Positions 15,536 through 23,867 of a DNA stretch of 49,262 bases are shown here, in pieces. The stretch lies in the NCBI RefSeq assembly GCF_900102015.1, contig NZ_FNAT01000005.1:1-49262 (forward strand), read 5' to 3'. Under the pieces are notes generated by a model. The model saw nothing but the letters and a program-made list of their open reading frames with translations, did no database searches and was not told where the DNA came from. This DNA comes from Limimaricola pyoseonensis (GTDB taxonomy: Bacteria; Pseudomonadota; Alphaproteobacteria; Rhodobacterales; Rhodobacteraceae). The translations under genes and the position numbers were made by a program. The stretch's first letter is position 1, and every line of letters starts with the position of its first letter.

Positions 15536-17608
15536 TCAGCCGGCGTTCACGCGCGGCCGGCCGGACACGCGACCGATGCTCTGCGGCAGCTGCGCCCGGT
15601 CGTAGGTCCGCAGACCCTCCTGCACCCCGGCCGCGATCATGTCGCGGATTTCGGCGTTGCCCGCCGCGCCATTGAGCGAGATCTGGATGACCGGCGCGGC
15701 GCGATCGCCCCGCCCCTGGCCGCGGCTCAGATCCGTCACCAACTCGTTCGGATGGAGGATGGCATGGAAGCCGCCCAAGCCATCGACGCCGCCCGATCGC
15801 GGGCCCGAGCCGGTGTAGCCGCCGCCGTCGAAGCTCGGCAGGCCGAGCGTGCCGGTGCCCGAGGGGTTGGTCGGGAACAGAATATCCAGACCATTGCCGA
15901 GCGCGCTGCCCAGGAACCCGGAGATCCCCTTGGCCGCGGGCGCCAGGATGTTCTGCCGGAAGGACAGCTTGGCGAGGTCGATCAGCATGCTGTCGACCAG
16001 GTCGCGGAAGCCGAACTTCCCGGTCTGCACGAACTCGCCGAAGGCGGCCTCGGCCCCTTTGAAGGCGTTGATGAGCACATCGCCCACGGCGGGGCCGATG
16101 TTCTGTGCACCGGTCCAGTATTCGTCCAGCTTGCCCAGCACCGCGCCCCAGCCCTTGTCGAGTTCCTCGACCTCCTTCAGCTCCTTCGCCGCGCGGCTCT
16201 TGCCGGCCCTGCCGCCGGACCCGGAGCCCTCGCGCTCGTCCTCGAGACGGCGGCGCGCATTGTCCCGCGCCCGGGCGCCGACCGCATCGAAGAACGTCCC
16301 CAGCGGGTCGGACGCCATGATGCCCTGGATTTCGCCCCAGAGTTCCTGGCCGCGATCCGCACCGGCGCCCTGATAGGGATTTTCCATCTTCTCGATCGGG
16401 GCCCCGACCGTGATTATTGGCTGGTTTTCGAGGCCGATCATCTCGCGGACGTTGTTCGCCATGTCGACGATCGGCCTGATCTTCTCGATCGACTTCTCGA
16501 TCAGCCAGTTGAGCGCGTCGATGATGGCGTTGACCGAGGAGATGGCGATCGAACCGAGCGCGGAGGGTAGAACCTCCCAAGCCGCTTTCACCGACGCCAG
16601 CGCAACCCGGAAGGCATTGATGATCAGGTTGCCGCCGAACAGCACCGCGTTGACCGTGCCGTCCATGGCCCACTCGACCCAAGGCACGACCGCCTCCCAG
16701 GCCGGCTTCACCATGTCCCACAGGCCATCGCGGACCACCTGGAAGGTTGCCAGCGCGGTATCTCCGAAGGTGACAGCCACGCCCGAGCCATCGTTGATCG
16801 CAGCGGTCATGCCGGCGATCGCCAGCGTGCCGCCGGCAATGGCCGCGGTCAGCAGCGGAAAGCGCCCCACCACGCCGGCGACCATCGATCCGGTGTCCCG
16901 AAGCGCTTGGCGTACACCGCCCTGCCCGTCCCCGTAGATCTGCGCGATCTGCGTACCCTGCTGTGCCAGGACGACGAAAGGGTTCATCCCGCCGGCGATC
17001 GACACGCCGACGTCGTTGAACTGGTAGCCCAGCTGCGTCAGGCGCAGCGACGCGCCGCGCGAGGCGCGAGACACCTGATCGATTGCACCGCTGCGCCCCT
17101 TCAGCGCGGCGATCGAGGCCAGGCTCACCTGCCGTTCGCGCGAGATCGCCTGGGCCATCTCGTCGGCCGAGATCGCGCCGATGGCGTGCGCCTGCCGGAT
17201 CCCGCCCAGGGCGTCGCGGTAGCGCTGGATCTCGGCGTAGAGCGGATTGTACTTCGCCCTGACATCATCGAGGGCCCGCCCATAGGCATCAATGTCCGAG
17301 CGATCCCGCGCCACGACCGCATTGACGCCCGTCGCCGCGTTCACGCGGTCCATGATCGAGCCGTCGTGCACTCCGGTCGCACGCATGATGGATGCCACCC
17401 GGGTCGCGCGCGCCGCCAATGCATCCATCTGCTGCAGAGCGGCCGTGCTCGACTGCCCGACGCCGTCGAGGCCACTCGACGCGGCGTTCGCCGCGGGCCC
17501 GATCATGTCCAGCGCCCGGCTGCCGGCCTGCCCGATCTCGACGAGCTCGGCCTTCAGCTGCTGTCCGCCGGTGGCAGCCAGGCGAACGGAAACGCGGCGC
17601 TCTGTCAT
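15536..17608 (-). CDS. Tape measure protein
   Basis: 690 residues (lambda gpH 853). The N-terminal half is helical with long Ala/Gln/Arg stretches (MTERRVSVRLAATGGQQLKAEL); the middle has hydrophobic segments (VVGRFPLLTAAIAGGTLAIAGMTAAI) and Trp-rich membrane-type regions; the C-terminus is Gly-rich (GGGYTGSGPRSGG). It sets tail length and is ejected with DNA. Its ATG overlaps the stop of the frameshifted tail chaperone (ATGA), the usual gene order. Confidence 0.93.
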   Translation of the reverse strand: MTERRVSVRLAATGGQQLKAELVEIGQAGSRALDMIGPAANAASSGLDGVGQSSTAALQQMDALAARATRVASIMRATGVHDGSIMDRVNAATGVNAVVARDRSDIDAYGRALDDVRAKYNPLYAEIQRYRDALGGIRQAHAIGAISADEMAQAISRERQVSLASIAALKGRSGAIDQVSRASRGASLRLTQLGYQFNDVGVSIAGGMNPFVVLAQQGTQIAQIYGDGQGGVRQALRDTGSMVAGVVGRFPLLTAAIAGGTLAIAGMTAAINDGSGVAVTFGDTALATFQVVRDGLWDMVKPAWEAVVPWVEWAMDGTVNAVLFGGNLIINAFRVALASVKAAWEVLPSALGSIAISSVNAIIDALNWLIEKSIEKIRPIVDMANNVREMIGLENQPIITVGAPIEKMENPYQGAGADRGQELWGEIQGIMASDPLGTFFDAVGARARDNARRRLEDEREGSGSGGRAGKSRAAKELKEVEELDKGWGAVLGKLDEYWTGAQNIGPAVGDVLINAFKGAEAAFGEFVQTGKFGFRDLVDSMLIDLAKLSFRQNILAPAAKGISGFLGSALGNGLDILFPTNPSGTGTLGLPSFDGGGYTGSGPRSGGVDGLGGFHAILHPNELVTDLSRGQGRGDRAAPVIQISLNGAAGNAEIRDMIAAGVQEGLRTYDRAQLPQSIGRVSGRPRVNAG

Positions 17609-18287
17609 GGATCGCTCCTCCCCTCGTCGCCTGTCCCGGCCTGTTCGTTCATCTTGGTCACCACGACCCGCTCGATGGCCGGCAGCAGCTCCGCCGCCGC
17701 CACCCGGCAGACGCCGAGCGCGGATCCGAGTGCCAGCGCGGCGCCGAGGTCGTAGCCCAGCACTCGGCCGTCAGAGACGCGCAGCTGGCCACCGATGCGC
17801 AGCACGAGTTGCCAGACCCCTTCGCCCTCGATGGTCAGCGGGCGGCTTTCGACTTGCGGGCAGCCTTCGCACGGCGCGGCGCAGGCGTCGCAGTAGGCCG
17901 CGCCCCCGCCGAACCACCATTCGGCGAGAGCGCAGAGCCTTTTTTTTCGAGGTGCAGCTGCATCGCCGCGGCGACGTAGCCGATCTGGAAGGCCTCGAAA
18001 GCGGGATAGAAATCCATCAGCGCATCGACCGCCTCGGGCGAGACCGGCATCGCGGCGTCGCCTGCGTCGACCACGCCCTCCCAGTCGAGGATCGCCCGAA
18101 CGCCGATGGCCTTGGCCATGGCCACCGCGCGCTCCTCGGCCGAGGCGTCGGTGGACAGGGACGTGACGCGCGGATCCGAGCTGGCCGCGCCTACGAGCAC
18201 CGAAGTCAGGGGCTGCACCTGGACCCGCACGCCGGGGCCGAGATCGAGCCAGCTGGGGCCGGTGGAGGAAAGGTTCAGACGGATCAT
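17605..18287 (-). CDS. GT: Tail assembly chaperone, -1 frameshift product (gpGT-like)
   Basis: A run of eight A on the minus strand followed by GG (17947 to 17940) lets ribosomes slip -1 on A AAA AAA. The 0-frame reads E-K-K-G-S and stops at 17835; the -1 frame reads K-K-R-L-C-A-L-A-E-W-W and stays open to 17605, giving about 227 residues. The extension contains CDACAAPCEGC, a CxxC-x3-CxxC array resembling a small zinc site, then GVWQLVLRIGGQLR. The product recruits tape measure to tail tube subunits during assembly. Slippage frequency cannot be judged. Confidence 0.85.
17835..18287 (-). CDS. G: Tail assembly chaperone (gpG-like), unshifted
   Basis: 150 residues from the ATG at 18287 (MIRLNLSSTGPSW), 11 nt downstream of the tail tube gene. 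An upstream extension to 18476 overlaps the tail tube gene and is rejected. The N-terminal region is the usual gpG-type domain; the C-terminus after the slippery site is basic and Ala-rich. Length is close to lambda gpG (140). Confidence 0.85.
   Translation of the reverse strand: MIRLNLSSTGPSWLDLGPGVRVQVQPLTSVLVGAASSDPRVTSLSTDASAEERAVAMAKAIGVRAILDWEGVVDAGDAAMPVSPEAVDALMDFYPAFEAFQIGYVAAAMQLHLEKKGSALSPNGGSAGARPTATPAPRRAKAARKSKAAR
17940..17947 (-). promoter_or_regulatory. Slippery sequence for -1 frameshift
   Basis: Eight consecutive A on the minus strand, read as GAA AAA AAA GGC in frame 0. The heptamer A AAA AAA fits X XXY YYZ. Frame -1 continues without a stop for 342 nt to the tape measure start. 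Confidence 0.85.
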
Positions 18288-18297
18288 GCGCGGCTCC

Positions 18298-19245
18298 TCA
18301 GAGGCTGTAGTTGGAGATGTCGTTGACGAGGGTGAAGGTCGCGGCGACGCCCTCGGTGGCGTCGCGCGACGCCTGCCACTGGTACTCGGCCTGAATGCCC
18401 CCCGGGCCGTCGATCGAGACCTTCGGCTTGGGCAGGAACACGCGGTGCGCGACCAGCGTGAAGGCCTCGGACGCACTGACGCGATATCCGAGCTCGAGCT
18501 CGATCGGCGTGGCGGCTTCGGCGAGATCCATCAGGTCGCGCGAGGCGTAGCGGACTGTGATCGAGCCGCGCAGCTGGGACATGCCGGGATCGATGTCCTC
18601 GACCTCGCCGTCGTCGCGGATGGTCTCGACGCCCTCGAGGTTGTTCGAGTAGTTGAAGGACGCGCCGACCACGTTCGCGAGCACGCCACCGTCGCGCTTC
18701 ACCGAGCCGGTGAAGGACGAGAACCGCTCCACCTCGAAATCGACGGGGGTGCCGATCGCTGTCGTCGGCGCCTTGACCTCGCCCTTGGCCAGAACCGCCA
18801 CGGTCGCATCGATAAGGCCGCGCGGGCGCATCTCGATCCCCAGCGTGTTGACCCGCGCGCCCTTGTTCATGGCGAAGGAGGGCACCTCCGGCATCCCGAT
18901 CTCGATCGACATCGACGGGAGCACCTGCGCGCCGGACTTGAAGACGTGCGTGTAAGGCCCGGTGCCGGTGGTGGTGGGTGCGCCCAGGAGGCCCTTCAGC
19001 CAGACACCGAGTGCGCGCTTGTCGACCGGGATGGTGGCGCCGCCGTCGACCACCTGGCCATCGAGAACCGGGTCCTGCTCGTCGCGGCCGTAGCCGAGCA
19101 GGTTGGAGGCCAGCAGGCCCCGCGTGCCGCCGACGTCCTCGCGCGAGAACGGCATGCGCCAGAACTTGCCGGCCGCGGGCGGCGTGCCATAGGTCGTCTC
19201 GAAGCCGACCGCGACCTGCGCGCGGCTTCCCTTTGCTCGTGCCAT
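18298..19245 (-). CDS. V: Major tail tube protein
   Basis: 315 residues. Starts MARAKGSRAQVAVGFETTYGTPPAAG, the common opening of siphovirus tail tube proteins; the C-terminal part (GGIQAEYQWQASRDATEGVAATFTLVNDI) also fits. It polymerises into the non-contractile tail tube. Located between the terminator-like and chaperone genes. Confidence 0.9.
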   Translation of the reverse strand: MARAKGSRAQVAVGFETTYGTPPAAGKFWRMPFSREDVGGTRGLLASNLLGYGRDEQDPVLDGQVVDGGATIPVDKRALGVWLKGLLGAPTTTGTGPYTHVFKSGAQVLPSMSIEIGMPEVPSFAMNKGARVNTLGIEMRPRGLIDATVAVLAKGEVKAPTTAIGTPVDFEVERFSSFTGSVKRDGGVLANVVGASFNYSNNLEGVETIRDDGEVEDIDPGMSQLRGSITVRYASRDLMDLAEAATPIELELGYRVSASEAFTLVAHRVFLPKPKVSIDGPGGIQAEYQWQASRDATEGVAATFTLVNDISNYSL

Positions 19246-19277
19246 GATGGGATCCTCTTGGAAGGCGCCGGGCTAGA

Positions 19278-19706
19278 TCAGCCCAGCGGATCGGTGGTGG
19301 CGTAGTGCAGCCGGATCGGAAACGAGGCGGCCGAGATCGCCAGGCCGCCCTCGACCGGCAGATCCTCAGCCGAGGCCGCCTCCGCCTCGACCCACTCGCA
19401 GAGCCCGCCCAGCGTCCGGTCGGCCGCGATGGCCTGGCCGAGCGCTGCGCGCAGCGCATCGAACCGCAAGGTCCGCGTTTCCGGGTCGCCAGACAGGTAG
19501 ATCTCGGCCTCGGCGCGGTGCTCGTAGTGCCAGGTGAGCGGCCCCATGGTCATCTCGGGCTCGCCCGGCTCGCCGTCGCGCAGGATGAGAAGGCCCGATG
19601 GCGGCACGCGGGTCGGCAGCGTACCGCCGCGCCCGGTCTCACAAGACATCGTGCTCGCGAGCGTCGCCTCGAGCGCCTGCAGGATCGTCTCGATCGTGGT
19701 GGGCAT
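19278..19706 (-). CDS. Tail terminator-like protein (gpU position)
   Basis: 142 residues (lambda gpU 131). It shares a base overlap with the Z-like gene and precedes the tail tube. WHYEHRAEAEIYLSG and ISAASFPIRLHYATTDPLG match the fold used by tail terminators. It should stop tube growth and connect tail to head. Confidence 0.75.
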   Translation of the reverse strand: MPTTIETILQALEATLASTMSCETGRGGTLPTRVPPSGLLILRDGEPGEPEMTMGPLTWHYEHRAEAEIYLSGDPETRTLRFDALRAALGQAIAADRTLGGLCEWVEAEAASAEDLPVEGGLAISAASFPIRLHYATTDPLG

Positions 19707-20350
19707 CAGTCCCTCCAGTTGGCCGCGATCCGGGCCGGCAACCCCGCCCCGACCTGGTCGGCGTCGCGCTTGAAGTCGAGCCGCTTGCGCAGCTTCACCT
19801 GCGGGACGAGCACGAAGATCGGCACGGTCTGGGCGCCTGTGAGAGTGCCGTCTCTCCGCCGCCGCCCCCTCTTCTGCCTGGCCTGACCCGAGCGCTTGGT
19901 CAGGCGGGCATCGTCGGCCACCAGGAGCGCCGACTTGCCGCGGCGGTAGATGAAGCGCAGCGGCATGCCGTGTCGGCGCTCCCAGTCGAGCGGCGTCATG
20001 CGGCGGCCGTAGAACCCGCGGCCGGCTGCCGGCAGCGGGATGGCGAGCCAGAAGCCGTCCTTCGACTTGATCAGGGGGCCCTTGTCGAAAGCGCCGATCA
20101 GCTTCGGCGCCTTGGTGTAGACCACCGCCGCCGCATCGGCGCTGTCGGTTCCCTTCGGATAGACCTCGCTGCGAATGCTCTTGACCAGGCGGCGACCAAT
20201 CCCGGCCACGGTCACCTGTTCACGCCAGCGGGTCTGGAGGTCCCTGCCCGCCTGGCGCATCGATAGGGTGACTGCCCGCTCGCCCGCGCGATACTCCCGC
20301 GCGAGCTGCTCGGACAGCGACTTGAGATCGCTGTCGATCGCGAGCTTCAT
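19706..20350 (-). CDS. gpZ-like minor tail / tail completion protein (DUF6441-like)
   Basis: 214 residues (lambda gpZ 192). The helical N-terminus (LKSLSEQLAREYRAGERAVTLSMRQAGRDLQTRWR) and the basic C-terminal part fit tail completion proteins that fix the tape measure and DNA end at the top of the tail. ATGA-type overlap with the FII-like gene. Confidence 0.75.
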   Translation of the reverse strand: MKLAIDSDLKSLSEQLAREYRAGERAVTLSMRQAGRDLQTRWREQVTVAGIGRRLVKSIRSEVYPKGTDSADAAAVVYTKAPKLIGAFDKGPLIKSKDGFWLAIPLPAAGRGFYGRRMTPLDWERRHGMPLRFIYRRGKSALLVADDARLTKRSGQARQKRGRRRRDGTLTGAQTVPIFVLVPQVKLRKRLDFKRDADQVGAGLPARIAANWRD

Positions 20351-20658
20351 GCCGGCCGGGCTTCCATCGACCAGACAAGGCGTCGCGCGTCCCGTGTCGG
20401 CACGCCCTGCACGATGTAGCGCTGCCCCTCGATCTCGAACGCGTCGTTCTCTGACGGCGCGTTGATCTCCGAAACGCGCACCTTCAGCGTCATCGCGTCC
20501 GAGATCAGTCGGGTGCCGCCGAAGCTCGTCTCTTCATCAGCCGCCCGCGGGATCACGCGACAGCCGAGACCAGCCCCCCATCCACCCTGAAACCAGTGGG
20601 CCTTCTGTCCCATGCGCTCGAACACGGCGTCGATGCCGCGCCGGAAGGGATCGATCAC
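20347..20658 (-). CDS. Head-tail joining protein (gpFII-like)
   Basis: 103 residues (lambda gpFII 117). The beta-rich C-terminal half (AFEIEGQRYIVQGVPTRDARRLVWSMEARPA) is typical of head-tail connectors. Overlaps the preceding gene by 4 nt. Confidence 0.75.
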   Translation of the reverse strand: MIDPFRRGIDAVFERMGQKAHWFQGGWGAGLGCRVIPRAADEETSFGGTRLISDAMTLKVRVSEINAPSENDAFEIEGQRYIVQGVPTRDARRLVWSMEARPA

Positions 20659-20924
20659 TTCGCGGGCCCGGTCGGAGCCTGATCGTCGGCTTCGTCGAGG
20701 GCCGCCTTGGCCGCCGACTTCGATTTGCCGGGCTCAGCGGCCTTCGGCTGGCCCAACGCCTTGCGCGAGATCTTTCGGCCGAAGCCCTTCTCGATCCGTG
20801 CGGCAATGTCAGCGGGCACGCTTCCCCGCCAGCCGGCGGGAAGGGTGCGGCGGCGGTTCCCCGTGATCGGATAGGTGAACGAGCGATCGAGCTGCACCTT
20901 CACTTCGTCGGGCGACTTTCCCAT
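20655..20924 (-). CDS. gpFI-position head protein
   Basis: 89 residues, a basic N-terminal part (FTYPITGNRRRTLPAGWRG) and an acidic, Ala-rich tail. It lies directly after the major capsid gene where lambda has FI, a protein that helps the terminase-prohead complex. Sequence similarity to FI cannot be asserted. Confidence 0.6.
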   Translation of the reverse strand: MGKSPDEVKVQLDRSFTYPITGNRRRTLPAGWRGSVPADIAARIEKGFGRKISRKALGQPKAAEPGKSKSAAKAALDEADDQAPTGPAK

Positions 20925-20947
20925 GCCTTCGTCTCCTTCTGGATGGC

Positions 20948-20973
20948 AGCGGCGGCGCAGGAATGCCGCCGCT
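20948..20973. other. Hairpin after the major capsid gene
   Basis: AGCGGCGGC (20948-20956) and GCCGCCGCT (20965-20973) are perfectly complementary with an 8-nt loop and no T-run. It could be an mRNA-stabilising or partial terminator stem that keeps capsid expression above the next genes. Confidence 0.6.
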
Positions 20974-20990
20974 GATGTTCACGGCCGGCT

Positions 20991-22022
20991 TCAGTTCGAG
21001 GAGTGACCGCGCACCAGCACGCCGGGTCGGACACAGAACGGGATCGAGTTCATCTGGACCTCGATCTCGACGAAGCGGTTCGCCTTCGGGTCCGGCATCA
21101 CCTTCGAGTAGAAGTCGAGACCCGGGGTGTTCACCGTCTCCATGTAGTCGGCCGGCGCGTTGTACTGGCGGAAGGTCTGGCGGGTGCCGACCGGGAAGAA
21201 CCGCGCCTCGCCGTCGGGGATGAAGCTCGAGGTGACGATGCTGCCGTCCTCCTGGGGCACCTCGCCCTCGGCGAGATATTCCTCCCAAGTGATGCCCTGC
21301 CAGCGGAACCCGCCACGCACGTCGTTGCGCAGCGGCTCGGCCACCGACTGGTAGTACCGGTGCGCCTCACGGAAGTCGTCGTGGGCCATCAGCTTGTCCC
21401 AGAAGGTCGGCGAACACAGCGCATGCACTCCCCGCATGACGTCGCCGCGCAGGTTCAGTTCCACGTGCCGCTTCACCTCCGCCGCCTTGCCGATGATGTC
21501 GGTGCTTGCGGTGCCGAGGACGAAATCGACCTCCTTCTGCGTGATGCCGAACTCATCGAAAAGGTCCACCAGGACCGTCCCGTCGGCATCCCGGACCTGC
21601 CCCTGAAGCGCGCCGGCACGCAGGTATTCGCGCGTGATGTCCATCGAGCCGCGCATCTCGGACTGCCGATCGATGACGATGTCGATCACCTGCGCCAGCG
21701 CGCTCGTCTGTCCGAAGGGACGGATGCCCTGGATGTCGTCGGCGATCACCGTATCGGACAGGCCGAAGCGCGGCGTGCGGAAGGTCCGCATTTCGCGCTT
21801 GCCGCGCCGCGCGCCGGGCATCGCGGTGCCGCGCTGGCTCGACTGCACCAGCTGGATCACCCCGTTCTTCGATTCCACTTCGAAGGTCGTGGTCCGGATC
21901 GAGCGCGGTCCGAAGAGACCGAGTTCGCCGATCCGGCCCCACTGGTTCGGGATGTTGTTGACCGCCTCGGTCAGTTCGGAGACCCGGAACGCGTCGTCCC
22001 GGAAGATGTCCATGGTGAGCAT
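20991..22022 (-). CDS. E: Major capsid protein (lambda gpE family)
   Basis: 343 residues, close to lambda gpE (341). MLTMDIFRDDAFRVSELTEAVNNIPN at the N-terminus, FGPRSIRTTTFEVE and the C-terminal NAPADYMETVNTPGLDFYSKV with IEVQMNSIPFCVRPG are typical of this HK97-fold family. It follows the decoration protein. Confidence 0.95.
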   Translation of the reverse strand: MLTMDIFRDDAFRVSELTEAVNNIPNQWGRIGELGLFGPRSIRTTTFEVESKNGVIQLVQSSQRGTAMPGARRGKREMRTFRTPRFGLSDTVIADDIQGIRPFGQTSALAQVIDIVIDRQSEMRGSMDITREYLRAGALQGQVRDADGTVLVDLFDEFGITQKEVDFVLGTASTDIIGKAAEVKRHVELNLRGDVMRGVHALCSPTFWDKLMAHDDFREAHRYYQSVAEPLRNDVRGGFRWQGITWEEYLAEGEVPQEDGSIVTSSFIPDGEARFFPVGTRQTFRQYNAPADYMETVNTPGLDFYSKVMPDPKANRFVEIEVQMNSIPFCVRPGVLVRGHSSN

Positions 22023-22086
22023 GGAGATATCCTTTTCAGTGATGTCGGGAATGACGCGAGCGGGCCGCCCTCGAGGCGGGCCCGGA

Positions 22087-22461
22087 TCAGACGTCGGTCA
22101 GGATGCCGAGGGCCTTGAGGCCCTCGACCGCGGTCGCGCGCTCGGCCGGGGTATCGACGCTGGTGCCGTAGAGCAGCGCGTGCCGCTTCACCCGGGCATG
22201 GCGGGCGATGAAGACGACGTCGTCGACATCGCCCGCGGCGGTGTCGATGTTCTGGGCCAGGACGCCCACGACCGTCTCCGCGCCGGTCGCCACGGCCGGA
22301 TCGTAGGGCACGAGCTTGTCCGTGGCGGTGACGCGCCCCAGCACGAGCCCGATCTCGTAGCTGCCGCCACCACTCAGCGTGCCGGTCTCGCGGCTGTAGA
22401 AGTCGTCTTCCTCGAAGAGCAGGACGTCGCCCAGCACCTTCCGTTCCGTCTTGACGGGCAT
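22087..22461 (-). CDS. D: Head decoration protein (lambda gpD family)
   Basis: 124 residues (lambda gpD 110). Contains GGGSYEIGLVLGRVTATDKLVPYDPAVATGAETVVGVL, characteristic of HDPD/gpD proteins that trimerise on the expanded capsid. Positioned between protease and capsid genes. Confidence 0.9.
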   Translation of the reverse strand: MPVKTERKVLGDVLLFEEDDFYSRETGTLSGGGSYEIGLVLGRVTATDKLVPYDPAVATGAETVVGVLAQNIDTAAGDVDDVVFIARHARVKRHALLYGTSVDTPAERATAVEGLKALGILTDV

Positions 22462-22529
22462 GGTTCTCTCCTATGCCGATTGGGAAAGCAGGTCGCGTGG
22501 AACGCCCTGCATGAAAGCCGCCGACCGCG

Positions 22530-22898
22530 TCAGGTCTGGTAGCGCTTCTTCACCGCGTCCACGGCGCGCGGGCCTTTCGGCGCGCCCGCCTCGGGCGTGT
22601 CGATGTCGGTGTCGTCTCCGGCCATCGCGGCCGCGAGCGCGCCGCCCGACACACCTTGCGCAGCTGCCTTCAGAATGCCGGCGCAGGCGTCCGGCCCGAG
22701 CTCGGTCTCGAACGCCAGGTGGCGCGCGAGCCTGTCCTGACCATCGGCCTCCGCGAGGGCGAAGATCGCGGCGATCCGCTGCCGCTCCGAGGACGCCGAT
22801 GCACCATTCGTGGGCTGATCTTCGTCGTCCTCGGTCACGTCGTCTCCGCCGGAGATCTGCTCTTCCGGCGCGGTCTCGTCCTTGTCGTCGTCCTTCAT
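22530..22898 (-). CDS. Nu3: Nested capsid scaffold protein (Nu3-like)
   Basis: An in-frame ATG at 22898 within the protease gene has GAGGG about 7 nt upstream. It gives a 122-residue acidic protein (MKDDDKDETAPEEQ...) with a helical C-terminus (RAVDAVKKRYQT), the same arrangement as lambda Nu3 within C. Expected to guide capsid assembly and then be degraded. Confidence 0.7.
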   Translation of the reverse strand: MKDDDKDETAPEEQISGGDDVTEDDEDQPTNGASASSERQRIAAIFALAEADGQDRLARHLAFETELGPDACAGILKAAAQGVSGGALAAAMAGDDTDIDTPEAGAPKGPRAVDAVKKRYQT

Positions 22899-23867
22899 CT
22901 GCGGACCCTCTCTGCTGCTGATGACTCGAGGCCGGGTCAGGCTTGCGCTGGCCCCGCCCTGGATTTCGGCCACGAAGGCCTCGAAGGCCGATCGAGGTTC
23001 GGCGACCTCGTCGGCCAACCCGGCGGCCACGGCCTCGTCGCCCATGAAGCTCCGCGCTTCGGTCGCACGGGCTGCCGATGCATCCAGCCGACTGCCCCGC
23101 CCTTTCCCGACCTCCGCCGCGAACATGCCCCGCAGAGCTTCCATCTCGGCCGAGATCCGTTCGCGCACCTCATCGGGCAATGGCGCATAGGGGTTGCCGT
23201 CCGCCTTGTGCGCACCGGCCGAAATGATCGTGACCTTGATGCCGGAGGCGTCGAGCGCGCCGCTGTAGTCGGCATGCATGCAAATGACGCCGATCGAGCC
23301 GACCCCACCGGTCGCGGGCAGGATCACCCGCCCTGCCTGGCTTGCGAGGGCATAGCCGGCCGAGAATGCATGCTCGGCGACGAAGGCTTGCACCGGCTTG
23401 TGCTCGCGCACCTCGCGAATGAGGGATGCAAGCCCGAAGCAGCCCGCCACCTCACCACCGAAGCTGTCGATTTCGAGGGCGATGCCCTGCACGCGGCTGT
23501 CTTCCGCCGCAGCTTCGACCTGCGCGGCCAGACCTTCATAGGAGGTCTGCCCGCTGGAGCGGCCGAGCCAGGCGCCGCGGTGCACGAGCACGCCGGTCAC
23601 CGGGACCACCGCCACGCCGTCACGGATGGCGTAGCCATGGCCGCTCTCCCGGATACGATCCGAAAGCGAGTTGTCGAGCAGCGAGGCGAACGGCTTGGCC
23701 GTGCGGTAGGTCGCATCGGGCAGCGCATCGAGGCCGCCCACGATCTCGGGCGCCGCCCCGAAGAGCCGCTGGCCGAAGCCGGACACGAAGGCCTGGGCCT
23801 TGCGCATGTCGACCAGGAGCGGCGTGTTGAACGCCTTGGCGAAGATCTGCGGATGATCCATTCCCAT
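22530..23867 (-). CDS. C: S49 prohead protease with C-terminal scaffold (gpC-like)
   Basis: 445 residues (lambda gpC 439). The S49/SppA protease domain covers about residues 60-300: EIDSFGGEVAGCF, the nucleophile in HAFSAGYALAS and the probable general-base Lys in GAHKADGNPYAPLP. It processes the scaffold and portal/connector during capsid maturation. The acidic C-terminal 122 residues form the scaffold, also made separately. The start overlaps the portal stop. Confidence 0.93.
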   Translation of the reverse strand: MGMDHPQIFAKAFNTPLLVDMRKAQAFVSGFGQRLFGAAPEIVGGLDALPDATYRTAKPFASLLDNSLSDRIRESGHGYAIRDGVAVVPVTGVLVHRGAWLGRSSGQTSYEGLAAQVEAAAEDSRVQGIALEIDSFGGEVAGCFGLASLIREVREHKPVQAFVAEHAFSAGYALASQAGRVILPATGGVGSIGVICMHADYSGALDASGIKVTIISAGAHKADGNPYAPLPDEVRERISAEMEALRGMFAAEVGKGRGSRLDASAARATEARSFMGDEAVAAGLADEVAEPRSAFEAFVAEIQGGASASLTRPRVISSREGPQMKDDDKDETAPEEQISGGDDVTEDDEDQPTNGASASSERQRIAAIFALAEADGQDRLARHLAFETELGPDACAGILKAAAQGVSGGALAAAMAGDDTDIDTPEAGAPKGPRAVDAVKKRYQT

